Source of the DNA: Cyclostephanos tholiformis
Lineage: Eukaryota; Bacillariophyta; Thalassiosirophyceae; Thalassiosirales; Thalassiosiraceae
Direction of reading: 5' to 3'
Length of the DNA: 27,313 nucleotides
Assembly (NCBI GenBank): GCA_036939975.1
Contig: JALLPB010000701.1
Span: 1-27,313 of the forward strand
The position numbers were made by a program, and so were the translations under genes. The stretch's first letter is position 1. Every line of letters starts with the position of its first letter. Positions 11,858-22,919 of the stretch are shown piece after piece. Under the pieces are notes generated by a model that was given only the letters and a program-made list of their open reading frames with translations, had not been told where the DNA came from and made no database searches.

Positions 11858-14176
11858 TCATGGCTCCGCGTCGTCATCGTTGGCGTCGTCTACTCCCGCA
11901 GGTAGATCGTCCACCGCTGATACCGGCTGGTCCCACCAAAACTGGCGGTGACTGGACCCACGTTTCCTCACTCCTTCCCGGCACAAGTCGAAAATGGGTC
12001 GATTGACAATGTAGTTGAAGATGTGTTGCCGTCGCACCTCCACATACTGGGCGATACTCCGTAGTCCCACCTCTTTCATCACCGCGTCCGTGTCTGGGTA
12101 CGTCCATGACCCGTCCGGATTCAGCCGAGGCCCTTTTCCTGCCATACGCCAGGCGGCCCGGAGGTGGAATCCTTCGAGACGTTTCAGACTAGACGGGGCT
12201 AAACTCCATGTCTCACTTCCAAATAGTAGCACTGCCATCACGGTTGCTTTGTAAAAGACGCCACACACTCGGGGGGTTGCATTCTCTGTCCTCAATACTC
12301 TCGAAATCCGCGCCCAACATCTCCGCGCCTTTTTAAGATTCGTTCGCATTGCCTGGGTATCATTGTCGTCGTAGGCCAACATTCGACCCAGGTATTTGAA
12401 TACCTCCACCTTTTCCAACTCGTCACCGCCACAGAAGAAGTCCTGCTGAAGTGCTCGTTGGGAGTTTGCTGCTGTCTCATGCTGTAATCTCATCTCATAT
12501 AGTCCCCTGCACAGCGCAGTCTGTTGATGGCCTCGATTGAGCGCCGCAGCAGACGTTTGCATGCAACACCTAGGGCATCGGGGGTAGGGGTATGACCCCT
12601 CCCGTGGGATGACCACCAGATGCTGGGGGTGTCTGAAAATGAAATGCCGTCTGAGAGTGAACGGAGTGCTGGCCCCACCAGGGCAGTTCGGTACGGGGCA
12701 GTCGTACGAACCGGAGGCGGTGTCAACATCAGCCCGGAAAGTAGCCGACGGTTCTTCCCTCAGCTCCCGATTGAGAACGAAAGATCGAAACACATCATGC
12801 TGTGATTCCAGGTGACTACGAAGGGATGCCGCTTGCATACTCTGATTACAGATGTCGCACTCTACCCGGAGTCGCTTCCTGGCGGTGTGAGTGGATGCCC
12901 CCTGGCAGTAATCATTGTACACTTCCTCCGGGTGAGAAACTCTAATCTTGCCCGGGATGCACGTCATGACTTTCGTCTTCTGTGCATTGGTGCGAAGACC
13001 GACGCGTTCGAACATTCCGACAAGGATTGAGAAGGATTCCTGTAGCCACTCCGGGCATCTAGCCGACAATACACCATCATCCGCGTAGAATGCTACCATC
13101 TTCGTTTTTACCAAATCCCCCAACCCGTGCCTTGCAGCCTCCGCACCAAGCGACTGGCGGAGCCACTCTCGAACGACAGCGTCGACGACCACGTTAAAAA
13201 TGCGAGGGGAGAGGGGGCCACCTTGTGTCACGCCTCGCCCGGCAGAGAACACTGCCCCATAGTATCCTCCAGTGCGACATGCCAACTTTGCTTCGGCCCA
13301 GAAATGGGTCAGGAGCCGAATCAGTTTGGGCCCTACTCCATAGCCTGCTAAGATATCCAAACATCGTCCCCTATCCATCGCGTCATAGGCTTTTCGCAAA
13401 TCAAGAAAGATTTGGTGCCAGGCCTCCTGCTCTCGATAGGCGAGCTGTTGTGCCAGCTTCACCTCCATTGTTGCTGTTCCCGTGCCCCTGCCGGCAAGGA
13501 AGCCATGGAGGCAGTCGTGGAATTCGATTGCAAGAAATCGCTTGTCCATCAGGACTTCCACTACCTTCCAAATTGGCTCCAGTAACCCGATACCTCGATA
13601 GTCACCCCCCCCTTTCGGGAGGAGCACTATCACCATCCAAGTCATCTGCTGAGGGATGCTCCCATGCTCCCAGATGGTCTGTATTAGTTGAACTAGTACT
13701 CGCCATTTGTCTCCCAGTCCCCACTTGTCCTCTCTCTCCTCTTCCTCGACGTTGCGGCACCATCGTTTCAGATGCTCGGCGCGCATTCCCCCGAGTCCTC
13801 CAGCTCGGCCATTCCGTAAGCTCTTGACCGCCTCCCGAATCTCTCCATCCGTAGGTATTTCGTCGTTCACGTCGAAAGGGTCAACATTGATAGGGATTGG
13901 TGCCCCCGGCGGTGGTGCGGCCGTATACAAGTCGATCCGCTCCTGTGTGAGCGTCTCCATCCGTTGGTAGTTTGGTTTGGGAGGGCGGTCTTCAACTGAG
14001 CGGTACCAGCCCTTGATGCTCCGCCACGCCTCCTTTGGATCCCCGGCAGCGAGGTGACCTTCCACCTCGTCTGCCACGTTTGCCGCCCTCAGAGCACGGT
14101 CAGCTTTGAGGGCTTTGCGAATACGACGGCCAAGTATTCTGCTGTCTTGTTGGGAGAGCTGTCCACTCTTCCTCAT
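11858..14176 (-). CDS. Reverse transcriptase of a non-LTR retrotransposon, zinc fingers inserted, 5' truncated
   Basis: A 772-codon frame without stops. RT motifs in order: VIVLLPKGGGDYRGI (about 182-196), palm A FLDLRKAYDAMD (Asp259 and Asp265), GVTQGGPLSPRIFN (315-328), catalytic YADD (364-367), and a thumb/tail block VEVFKYLGRML (590-600) with LLFGSETWSL (650-659), as in LINE ORF2 proteins. Between palm and tail lie three zinc-finger-like units: C440-x2-C443...H455-x4-H460, C493-x4-C498...H511-x4-H516, and C534-x2-C537...H550-x5-C556. No apurinic endonuclease precedes the RT: the minus strand upstream of 14176 is the opposite strand of a transposase remnant, so the element looks 5' truncated, as target-primed insertion often leaves it. 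The ATG at 14176 may be fortuitous. GC-rich, unlike its surroundings, and undamaged, hence younger than them. Expression unproven. Confidence -1.
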   Translation of the reverse strand: MRKSGQLSQQDSRILGRRIRKALKADRALRAANVADEVEGHLAAGDPKEAWRSIKGWYRSVEDRPPKPNYQRMETLTQERIDLYTAAPPPGAPIPINVDPFDVNDEIPTDGEIREAVKSLRNGRAGGLGGMRAEHLKRWCRNVEEEEREDKWGLGDKWRVLVQLIQTIWEHGSIPQQMTWMVIVLLPKGGGDYRGIGLLEPIWKVVEVLMDKRFLAIEFHDCLHGFLAGRGTGTATMEVKLAQQLAYREQEAWHQIFLDLRKAYDAMDRGRCLDILAGYGVGPKLIRLLTHFWAEAKLACRTGGYYGAVFSAGRGVTQGGPLSPRIFNVVVDAVVREWLRQSLGAEAARHGLGDLVKTKMVAFYADDGVLSARCPEWLQESFSILVGMFERVGLRTNAQKTKVMTCIPGKIRVSHPEEVYNDYCQGASTHTARKRLRVECDICNQSMQAASLRSHLESQHDVFRSFVLNRELREEPSATFRADVDTASGSYDCPVPNCPGGASTPFTLRRHFIFRHPQHLVVIPREGSYPYPRCPRCCMQTSAAALNRGHQQTALCRGLYEMRLQHETAANSQRALQQDFFCGGDELEKVEVFKYLGRMLAYDDNDTQAMRTNLKKARRCWARISRVLRTENATPRVCGVFYKATVMAVLLFGSETWSLAPSSLKRLEGFHLRAAWRMAGKGPRLNPDGSWTYPDTDAVMKEVGLRSIAQYVEVRRQHIFNYIVNRPIFDLCREGVRKRGSSHRQFWWDQPVSAVDDLPAGVDDANDDDAEP

Positions 14177-14189
14177 ACTAGTGGGAGTG

Positions 14190-15571
14190 GTTTAATAATG
14201 TATATGCTTGAGTCCCTTCATACACAACTTGGAGATGGCAAAGATTGTGACTACATTGATCAACAACACATTGTTGTATCTACCATAATCAAATGTCAGA
14301 GTGAAAGAGTTTTCCTAGGGGAGCTATGCAGAATGGGCTCATAGATGGAACAAATTGTCAATCCTCTGAAAGAAGGGAAACTTATTTAGGTTACTATGTC
14401 TCGTGCATTGAACAACATCTAGACATGTTCTCAAGTTGCTCTACAATTAAACAATTGGCAATGGACTAACTTTGTCACATATATCAAATTGTATCTTGGA
14501 ATGGAGGAATGGTTTCATGATGTAAATGACAAAAAAGAAGTATGGGTGTCTAGAGAAAAAAATTCACAAATACTAGGTTCATTACAGAAATTTTTCCAAG
14601 GTCAGATAACAGTAATGGATACTGTCCACCAAAAATGCATGGAATGACAAAAATGCAGACATATATACAGCTATTTGGTAGCGGTATGATTTTTTATAGT
14701 GGACCTGGTGAGGCCATGCACAAGACTTTTGTTAAGTCTGCTGGACAAAAAACACAAAGGAGAGTCAGTGAATTTGCAACACATACAGCAACACAATATT
14801 ACCATATGTTGCTATCATCATTTGCATTACAAAAACTAAACAACAATGACAATAACCTCGTTCAGGTTGGTAGTGACATCATACAGGAAAATATTGAAAG
14901 ACAAATGTTAAACACCAATGATGATGTTACAATAGTTCTATATGGGAAATATAAAATTATTCTAACACCATTGATCATAGACAAAATGTGAGATCAACAC
15001 TTGGTAACTGTATTATGGCATTCAAAGAATACTGAAAAGACAAAGAATTCAAATAACAATTTGAGCAAAGTTTTTGTTCATTGTCCATATTGAAAAATCA
15101 CTGCACATGGTGAACATCTTACACACATTACCAGCTATACAAGACTGTTGTAACAACCATGTCAACAAATGAGAAGAATATTTTTTATTCCCATCCTTGT
15201 TACCAGGGAGAAGAATGGTATGATTGGGCAATGGTTCATTATGAGGAAATGAACCCAGCTGGGGACAATATTGAAACTTATTATCCATCAAAGTAATTAG
15301 GATTTATTGAAACAAATGGTATATGTGAGGCTGTGATACAATGTTCTCTTAATCCACTTTCATGGGATGACATTCAAAATCACTTTATCATGTATTTTCA
15401 ACTTGGAAAAAACTATGATATTTCATTCACTATCGTTCTGATTGAATCCATTGCTCATCCATTATGCATTATTCAAGATGATGCTGAAGACATAAACAGG
15501 TACTGTGTTGTTTTACATAAAAGAAATTGGAGTAAGTGGGAAATGGCCAAAACCAGAACTGACATGACTGA
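14190..15571 (+). pseudogene. C-terminal half of a + strand transposase-like protein (broken)
   Basis: Coding similarity begins abruptly at the left edge (about 14190: YIDQQHIVVSTIIKCQSERV, FLGELCRMG) and continues past stops and shifts to VTYIKLYLGMEEWFHDVND, KMHGMTKMQTYIQLFGSGM, GPGEAMHKTFVKSAGQKTQR with VSEFATHTATQYY, then GEEWYDWAMVHYEEMNPAGD, IETYYPSK, and IESIAHPLCIIQDDAEDINR with KRNWSKW near the end. The K-x-H...G...GE--H--FVK----TQRR layout resembles the C-terminal part of Plavaka/KDZ-like DDE transposases, an inference from pattern only. In-frame stops (for example within YYPSK-stop-LGFIETNG) show it is dead. Its sharp start next to the RT insert suggests the 5' half is at 9.3-10.6 kb. 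Confidence -1.
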
Positions 15572-18500
15572 ATGAGGTGTGGACACCGCACATTTCCTGC
15601 ATTGCATCTTCACTCAACATATGCACAGTTTCTGATTCATAATCAAAGATTTCACCCTTCCATAGTACAACAATGTGATCATAAACTGTGCCTTTGCTGT
15701 GAATTGAAATTATCAATGGAAATTGAAATTTTCATAGTATCATCATGGTTTGTTCAACATTCTCAAAATAATTCAACTTCAACTTCCATGTGGAGATGAA
15801 TTTAAACTTTGTTTGCAACACCCGCAAAGTCTTCTGGATTGAATTTACTTGAAGTAGAGAGTTACAAACAGATTTTGGTATCTCCTGCTGTAATGAATCT
15901 GATATTACTGACAATAGCAATGTAATGATTTCCTAATAGTCTTCAATCTGTTCTTTAGTACAATTCAAAAAATGCAGCAGATTTTTTACTGCCCCCTTGG
16001 CACATAGCTTTGAATTATTCTCAGAGGAGAAAAATTTATTACTCTTGGCTATAGAGAATGCAGGAGATTTTGTTTGGTTTGCAGGATGGGAACGATTGGT
16101 TTCTTGTCACTTATCCATTTCTTTATGTAAGAAATCTGTATCCTTTCACTTTCTTTTACTTCCCAGATCAACCAAGTATTTCTCCAAATGGTTAAGTTCC
16201 AAAGTATCAGTCTTCAGTGAAACCTGCCATTTCACTCTTGCTGTTTTTTCATCATAATTGATGTCCTTCACAATGATGACAGGAAACAGATTGCCATGGC
16301 TAGTAACAGTAACAGCTACCATGTCACCAATTTCGATTTGAGGATCATCATCTCCATAAAGTACAATCAGTTATACACTGTCCCCTATACCAATAAACTT
16401 GCTGTTCTCACCCAATTCTTTCCTCTTTGATCCTAAAGTTAGTGTTAGAATGCAATTGCTGGACAGGTTGTATAAACAGTGCACCTCAGACCTCATCCAG
16501 GGTTCATCACCTATAATCTCACTGATTTGTCCATGCTTTACATAAAACCTTGACTTGTCCATGTAGATCTCACAGATGTGTTGTTCACTTATTTTTGGAT
16601 AGTAATTGATGACATCATTACCAGGTAACACATCCTTTGTACCCAATACCCATACTAGTTGAATTGTCTGGATTAAATTATTCTGTGTGGTCTTACCTTC
16701 CTTTGAATAGTATTAAGCCATGTAGCTGGCAACCTCTGCCAATTGCCAGTCTTAAGATCATGAACAAATTTATATGGCAATAACAGAAGAAGTTCATTAC
16801 TGCCAGTGAAATTGTAATGATGGTTAACGTTGTCTTTGAACAATGTCTTATGCTTCTTTCGAATTGCTGTGTTTCCTCTTTCATAATTTTTAACAAGACA
16901 GCGAATGCAAAATTTCCTAGAAGAATTCTTCTTTGTCTCCACCTTCTTGATCTCAGACATGGTGCATAGTAGAATCAAGTTTTCTTCAAATTGGTGTGAA
17001 GTTGTTATCATCAATGGCAGCTGTTGGCTAGTATCTTCCTGTTGATTCTTGGACCAAAAATATTGCCTCATATTACCAGGGTTCTGCCCTTTGCCTTGAT
17101 TGTCATAGATGGTCAACATGGTTGACAACTGTCCTAATGTAAACTGAAAAGGGCTATGAGAGGTACTGATGACATTATATTTTCTTCCTTCAAGTGTACA
17201 ACCAAATGACAAATTATGGAGTCTTGTAGATACTTGTCCATGATAAGTGCTTGCCTGCCATATTATATGTTTTGTTATGTCATGATATCCATCTCCAACA
17301 TACCCCATCCCCAACAATAATTCTTTATGGATTGAATCATTTTGTAATACACCTATTGTGTCACCTCTGCCAATAGTGCCAGTTGAGTGTTATGGACAGA
17401 ACGATGAATGAATGTACAACATGATTCAAACAGCTTGATTGAGTTCACATGATCCAGAGTATATTTATCATTTAAATGATCTCCAATTCCAAAGACATAT
17501 CCATTGGTTGTCTTACTACTTTCATTAAATAGAGTATGATGAAGTTCCATTGGTTCTTTTATTGGAAGATCATTACTCTTGTAAATCAATAAAAATGAGC
17601 AAATTTCTTCAAACAAGGCCCAAACAAGAGAAATGGTACTGGATATAGTCTTTTCCTGATTTCTATCTCTTGATTGTATTCCTTTGGCATTGGAAATGTC
17701 CAGTTTAGCTGCCTCACAAAATTTAAATTTGCCATGCTGAGTGTTTTGGACACAAACCATTGAAGTCAAAACATTTTCATCCTGACTATCCATTGAAGAG
17801 TTAAATGATTCTTTGGAGAATATATCGGATTCTTGAGATGTAAATAGCAATGGTAAGGACAAATGACTTATGTCTGAATCGTCATATGACCGCATGGAAA
17901 CTGTGAAATGTGTTAAGATAGCAGTGGGTGCTTGGATTAATGTTTCTGCTATTCCCTGCTTCTTCAAAGTAATACACTTGTGACATCTCATACATTTAAG
18001 ACTTGTTAGTTACTGGTTGTCAGAAAATAAATGGTACTTATCATCACTTCTCTCGATTGCAATATAAAATTGCTGTAGAAGCTCAAGCATTGATTCAAGA
18101 AATCAATGTTTAGGATATTGCTGATGGAATAAATTGCTGAAAAGAGATAATGGTAATACTGTAGTTTTGTCTGCCTTGTTCTTGAAGAATGAAAACATTT
18201 CATCAGTCTTTTGGGATTGTACTGAAAGAAACTCAAAAAAAATGGCTTTGTCCGACTAAACCCTAAGCTCTGGAATTATAGAAGAGACGTAGTTATAAGT
18301 CTCCAAATGTCAATGTAATTCTGTCTGAGAGGAGAGCATCCATACAAGATCTTTTGGAGAAATGTCAACAGAGACTTGTGGTAAGTTTTCTCTAATCCTG
18401 AGGTGTAGATGCATTTCAAAGATGGAGGAAGAATATGACACCCGTAATTCGACCAAGAATATAATCGCAATATTACAATCTGTCATTATACCAAAATAGC

Positions 18501-19572
18501 CAATTTCATTACGATCCTGTATGAGCATAGAAGTATCAAATCCCATCGAGGTATGACATAATTTTGACCAAGAAGGCAAAACAATGTCAGAGCCGCCAAC
18601 CTCATTTGTGATGATGAGGTTTAACTGGATTTCACGATGAAGGTATTGAAAAATTTGGATCAACTGGAACAATTGGTCTTGAATATTTGATAAAATATGA
18701 TGTCAAGAGGACAGCGCACAGACTACTACTGTGGTTTCATTTTGGATGTCTGTTTTAAAAATCACAAAAGAACATGGGTGGAATCCAACAAAAATTTCCC
18801 CCCCTTGGTATTTGAAGCTACAAATCCCATGAATTGATATGGAGTCAATCCTTTCTCTTCTGGGAAAATATTGCCAACAACATGGCTATGAGAGGATCTC
18901 TTCAGTGCCTTTGTTATTGCTAATTCAAGGACAGGTGATCGTGATATATCATGACAGTACCACAATGAGTGAGACGAGTTAGCCCTTGACCAATCAAACA
19001 GTTCAATATCATCATAGAAATGAACAACTGAAGATGCCTTAATTTGCACAATGTGGGATGGCATGATGGAACCCTTCTCATCAACAACGGATAGTGTTTT
19101 TTCTCATACAATTTCACACAAATTTCATGGATGGACCTGAAGAGTGAGGAGTAAATGCCTTGAATCACTGGGTACACTGAGCAAAAAGATGACAAAGATT
19201 TGGGGATGATGCTTTCCAGGTAATTTTCATTGGCGATATCTTGTCAATACCAATGTCATTGAGGGCAAGTTCCTCAGACAAAAACATGCCATCAATATCC
19301 TCCAGGAGTTCTTTGATCTGATTGAAGTCTTTATTGCCAGATGATGATGAAGCAGAAGTGCGAGATTGATTGTCATTGTCAGACAAGGTACTGTCAGATG
19401 CAGATGAGGAAGAAGACAAGGATGAGGGAGGGATATCATCAGTAGTCCATACTCCTTCTTTTCTTGTTGATATCTTTTTGGAGGGGATTTTGGTTGGATT
19501 GGATTTTGTCAAGTTATTACCTTGGCCAGAGCAAAGTTCTTTGCCCCTTGGTTGATCGGACGATAAGGTCAT
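15513..19572 (-). pseudogene. Unrecognised large transposon-associated gene (broken), with Tudor-like segment
   Basis: Minus-strand frames cover about 4 kb in sequence: an acidic Ser-rich start (19572-19165), shifted pieces at 19195-18762, 18672-18310, 17991-17353 (MRCHKCITLKKQGIAE, GYVFGIGDHLNDKYTLDHVN, LFESCCTFIHRSVHNTQLAL), 17317-16673 (STRLHNLSFGCTLEGRKYNV, FCIRCLVKNYERGN, NVNHHYNFTGSNELLLLLPY) and 16646-16146. The last contains GDMVAV...FPVIIVKDINYDEKTARVKW...LELNHLEKY, which has the spacing of a Tudor/PWWP-like barrel, and ends in GSKRK-stop at 16146. Another piece at 15716-15513 (VYDHIVVLWKGEIFDYESET) overlaps the 3' end of the + strand transposase. Many frameshifts and stops. I cannot name the family; convergence with the transposase suggests both belonged to one element. 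Confidence -1.
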
Positions 19573-21320
19573 GGTAACAAAGTCACTCCAAAAGTGATGA
19601 CTAAATACCTCTCTTTGATCTCCTTTGTCATAGAAAGTCTCACAAGTTATTGCTTCTGAAATGCTATGATCCTCTTTTAGAGTATGACTCTAGAGGATAA
19701 AATCAAAAATGCAAGTCAGGCGATGACTTATTGCCTTACCCAGCAAGGATATTATTGCAACAGAACTCAAACCTAATGTCGACGACCAATTAGAAAGCTA
19801 AATCAAATTGAAGTCCCTGGAAGGGTTGCCAAGCACTATAGTGAATCACGAATCTGAGATGAGTAGGGACAAACAAGGTCTTAACTTGGGTCAATAGCCA
19901 AATGATTTGACAAATATGACTCTGCAGATATGTAATTTGACTAAATCAAGCAACAATACCTGGCGGTAGCATTGTCAACAAAAAATACCTTGGAGCCAGG
20001 ATGTGACTGAATAGAAAGATGAGGTAACCTCACGTCAAACAAAAGTTACCAGAAAGGAACGACAACACTTGAGCAATGAAGCTTGAGACCAATGTTAAAA
20101 GGAGTTTGTTCCACCTATTCTCTTGATTACTCCTTGGAGACCAATATCTAACAAAGGAGAAGCAACGAAACAGTACAGTGAGGAGAGGGTGAAGAAATAA
20201 AAAGAAAAGCTATCATCCTGTTCCCAAAAAAACCATAGCAGTGGAGAGGATTTTGTTTGGTGCACAATAAGCTTTGACCTTAACAAATATCAAAAGCTCT
20301 TAAAATAAACCTATTACTTTACAGAAAGAATTTAAAATTAGAAAAATATACAATCACAAAAAACAAATTCTCCAAGTAGAGATTATTGCTGAATCCTTTG
20401 TCAGGATTTCACAGTTGCAGGCCCAACAACCAATGGCTTATACTTCCGCTTCTCTCAAAGTTGTTGTACTAGCCACATCACAACAACTCACACATGCCAT
20501 AAAAAATAATAACACTGACACAATGGTCTCCCATAGCCATCAGCTTCAAACAGCTGCAACTTTATAGGTGAGTGCAATTGCCATACATTGCAAAATCAAA
20601 CCTGATCTATGCAACATGGTGGTATACTTTTTCTTGACATCACTAATGTATTACCTACTTAATAGACTATTTTTCTACAGGCAGCACCTCAGCATGCTGC
20701 ATACCAACCAAAGGTGAATTTATGAAGTGATAACTTGTGATTTCTCCTAGCCATTGCACCAAAATGACAAGAACTGACCCCGGCTTTTTGGAGACATCCA
20801 TTTTGCCGTGACCATAACCCCTAAGTCTTCATTTTGTTTCAGCATATTTGGGACAAAGGGGGTGTGGCGCCATCTTCAACATGTCTCAGCACACAGGAAC
20901 AGTAGGTACCCTACATACTATGTACCATAGCTTGTTGATGGTTTTTTAGAGTGTATTAATACTACTAAGGGAAATTTTTATAATGCACTTGTAATCGCAC
21001 ACCATCAAAACAGTCAGGGGCGACTTTTGATGTGTGCAAAGCATATTAGTTTCCCACATAAAAATTTGAGAAAATAATATGCTTCGCACCCATCCAAAAT
21101 TCAGACCTAAAACCATTTTTGAGAATCATACATGTGTCTTAATTGGTAGCATATTATGTTTGTGCCTATTCCACATACACAGGAATCAATATTGAGCCAA
21201 TAAAACTTGAGCAACAATATATTTTTACATTAAAATTTTATTGTGTTGAAATACAATTTGCTATGTTAAGTTAGGTACAACATGAATGTACAATAAATTG
21301 TTAGAGTAAAACTATTTAGT
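19573..21320. other. AT-rich interval without recognised gene
   Basis: A short protein-like run on + (about 20380-20560, SFVRISQLQAQQPMAYTSAS) ends in TAG directly before GTGAGT, and possible acceptors occur at 20679-20681 and 20840-20842, but no consistent spliced frame was found. The rest (20900-21320) is AT-rich with no credible frame. Confidence -1.
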
Positions 21321-21559
21321 CTTGTGAGGATGCCTTATTTAACATTACCCTACAAATACAAGAAGAATATCTCAGGTACATTTCTCAACATACATCAACC
21401 TCCAAAACAATGTCAGATTCTCATAATTGGAAGCTTTCCAGTTACAAGTGTCTATAATGACCAATTATGCTTAATCTTCAAGAGATATTTGTCGAGCCCT
21501 CTTTGTTGGCTGCCATTGAGGTTTGGGTACAACTAATTTCATGGGATATAATTATGTCA

Positions 21560-22020
21560 AAAGATCAACCTGTCTTGTATACAGAACTGTATATGTTTTT
21601 GATGTGTGTACCTTCAATGGTGTCAGTTTTTGCCTATCCAAATGACAAGACAAATTCCAAAAAAATGGATGCACAATTGGATTTAGTAAGAGGATGTCCA
21701 ACCATCTCCTCACTCTTATTCCAAAAGGGACAACCATGTGTATTGCTGTTAGAAAATTTGCTTGTGAGCATTCCTCCAAACTCTTGGTAGGAACTGGTCT
21801 CCATTTGGAGGCTAAGAGTTTGCTGTTTGCTTGGAAAGGATTATGGTCACATGACAACCCCTGAGAGGGATTGGTACATGCACATACCTTTTTGCATGAT
21901 GTCATGATTGGAGGGGAAACCTTTTTCAATGGAACAGCTGGACAAGGACCAGCTGGATCTGGTATATGGGGTCTTGTGTCCAATTCAAGTTCAAAAAGAA
22001 GAGAGAGAAGGTAAGGAAGA
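21560..22020 (+). pseudogene. Transposase remnant, possibly piggyBac-like
   Basis: One + frame reads VYVFDVCTFNGVSFCLSK, TGA, QDKFQKNGCTIGFSKRMSNH, LLTLIPKGTTMCIAVRKFAC, then LVGTGLHLEAKSLLFAWKGL, another TGA, and FLHDVMIGGETFFNGTAGQG. A neighbouring frame at the key point reads LLENLLVSIPPNSW. The order (Tyr-rich strand, hydrophobic helix, I-P-KGT, then -N--VSIP) is like the region before and around the D-N-F-F-T-S motif of piggyBac (DDE_Tnp_1_7) transposases. If so the catalytic Asp is lost or replaced by Glu and there is a frameshift. Weak match; it could be another family. Confidence -1.
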
Positions 22021-22127
22021 AAAAAATGAGAAATCTCAGTCAAAGGAAGCCATTGGACATCAGAAGAAAGAGGAGGAAGCCATTTAACTGCAGAAGGAGG
22101 AATAAATTTCCATGAGAGAGAAGTTGC

Positions 22128-22800
22128 ATGAGAGCAGAGGAAGCAGTGCAAGAGCAGATTTTACTGTCTGGCCAGGTATGTCCAGTTAATGTTCATCTGG
22201 GGCATGTACAGTTTCAAAACTTTGTTGAGGATGAAAAGCAATCATATCTGATGACAAGCCTTGAAAAAAAGGTACTCAAAATCATGAAGATTATCAACAA
22301 AATACGTAACCTCAACCAACAGGAACATTTCTTACTTAGAGATGCAAACTTGGATGTGTGACAAGATGATAAGATTGTACATTGCATGTTTATATTTCTA
22401 TACTTCTTTGGGGGCAATTGAAGGATAAAAATGCACAGTGAAGCGGCAGCAATTATCATGACAACAACAACCTTTCCCGCCATCATCGCTCCCACTGCCA
22501 CTGCATCTCCCCCAATCTTGTCTGGGATTGGCATCAAAATGGTGCCAGGGACAGGGACATCAACAACATGGACAATGGCAACAAAAAATAAGTTCACAAT
22601 ATATATGACAAGGGATCATCTGCTGAGGGCTATGTACACCATTGGGATGATCTGAGGTCAGCAGCCGAGGAGTCAAGCATTGTGTTGTCATCTTCCACTG
22701 GGAACTATGTCCTGCCAGCAATGTACAGTTCCCAATTTTCTATGCAGCAGCAGCTTACACCTTCCAGATTGATGATTTGGCCAAGATATTTACATGCATA
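22128..22800 (+). pseudogene. Unrecognised + strand coding remnants
   Basis: Two protein-like stretches: 22128-22361 (AEEAVQEQILLSGQ, a possible GTATGT donor just after, and YLMTSLEKKVLKIMKIINKI, a helical run) and about 22510-22800 (ARDRDINNMDNGNKK, TAA, VHNIYDKGSSAEGYVHHWDD, LRSAAEESSIVLSSSTGNYV). The second has a stop but otherwise looks coding. They may be the far 3' part of the remnant at 21560 or a separate element. No function assigned. Confidence -1.
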
Positions 22801-22919
22801 ATAAAATAACATAAACTTTTGATACGATAACATTTCTTATCGAATGCTCAGCTCATAAATTCGAACTTTTGTCTGAGTCTAATCACAAATTCCAGAACAA
22901 CATTAAGCCATCACAGATT

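Noticed and set aside
13225..13827. 200-codon plus-strand frame
   Set aside because: Antisense of the reverse transcriptase; Pro/Ser-rich with no features.
10819..14176. RT plus gag as one retrotransposon (ORF1/ORF2)
   Set aside because: The gag lies downstream of the RT on the same strand and is of copia type while the RT is of non-LTR type; two separate truncated elements fit better.
21552..22151. 199-codon minus frame, Pro/Leu/Ser-rich
   Set aside because: The plus strand over the same bases gives a more coherent transposase-like reading; the minus frame has no recognisable motif.
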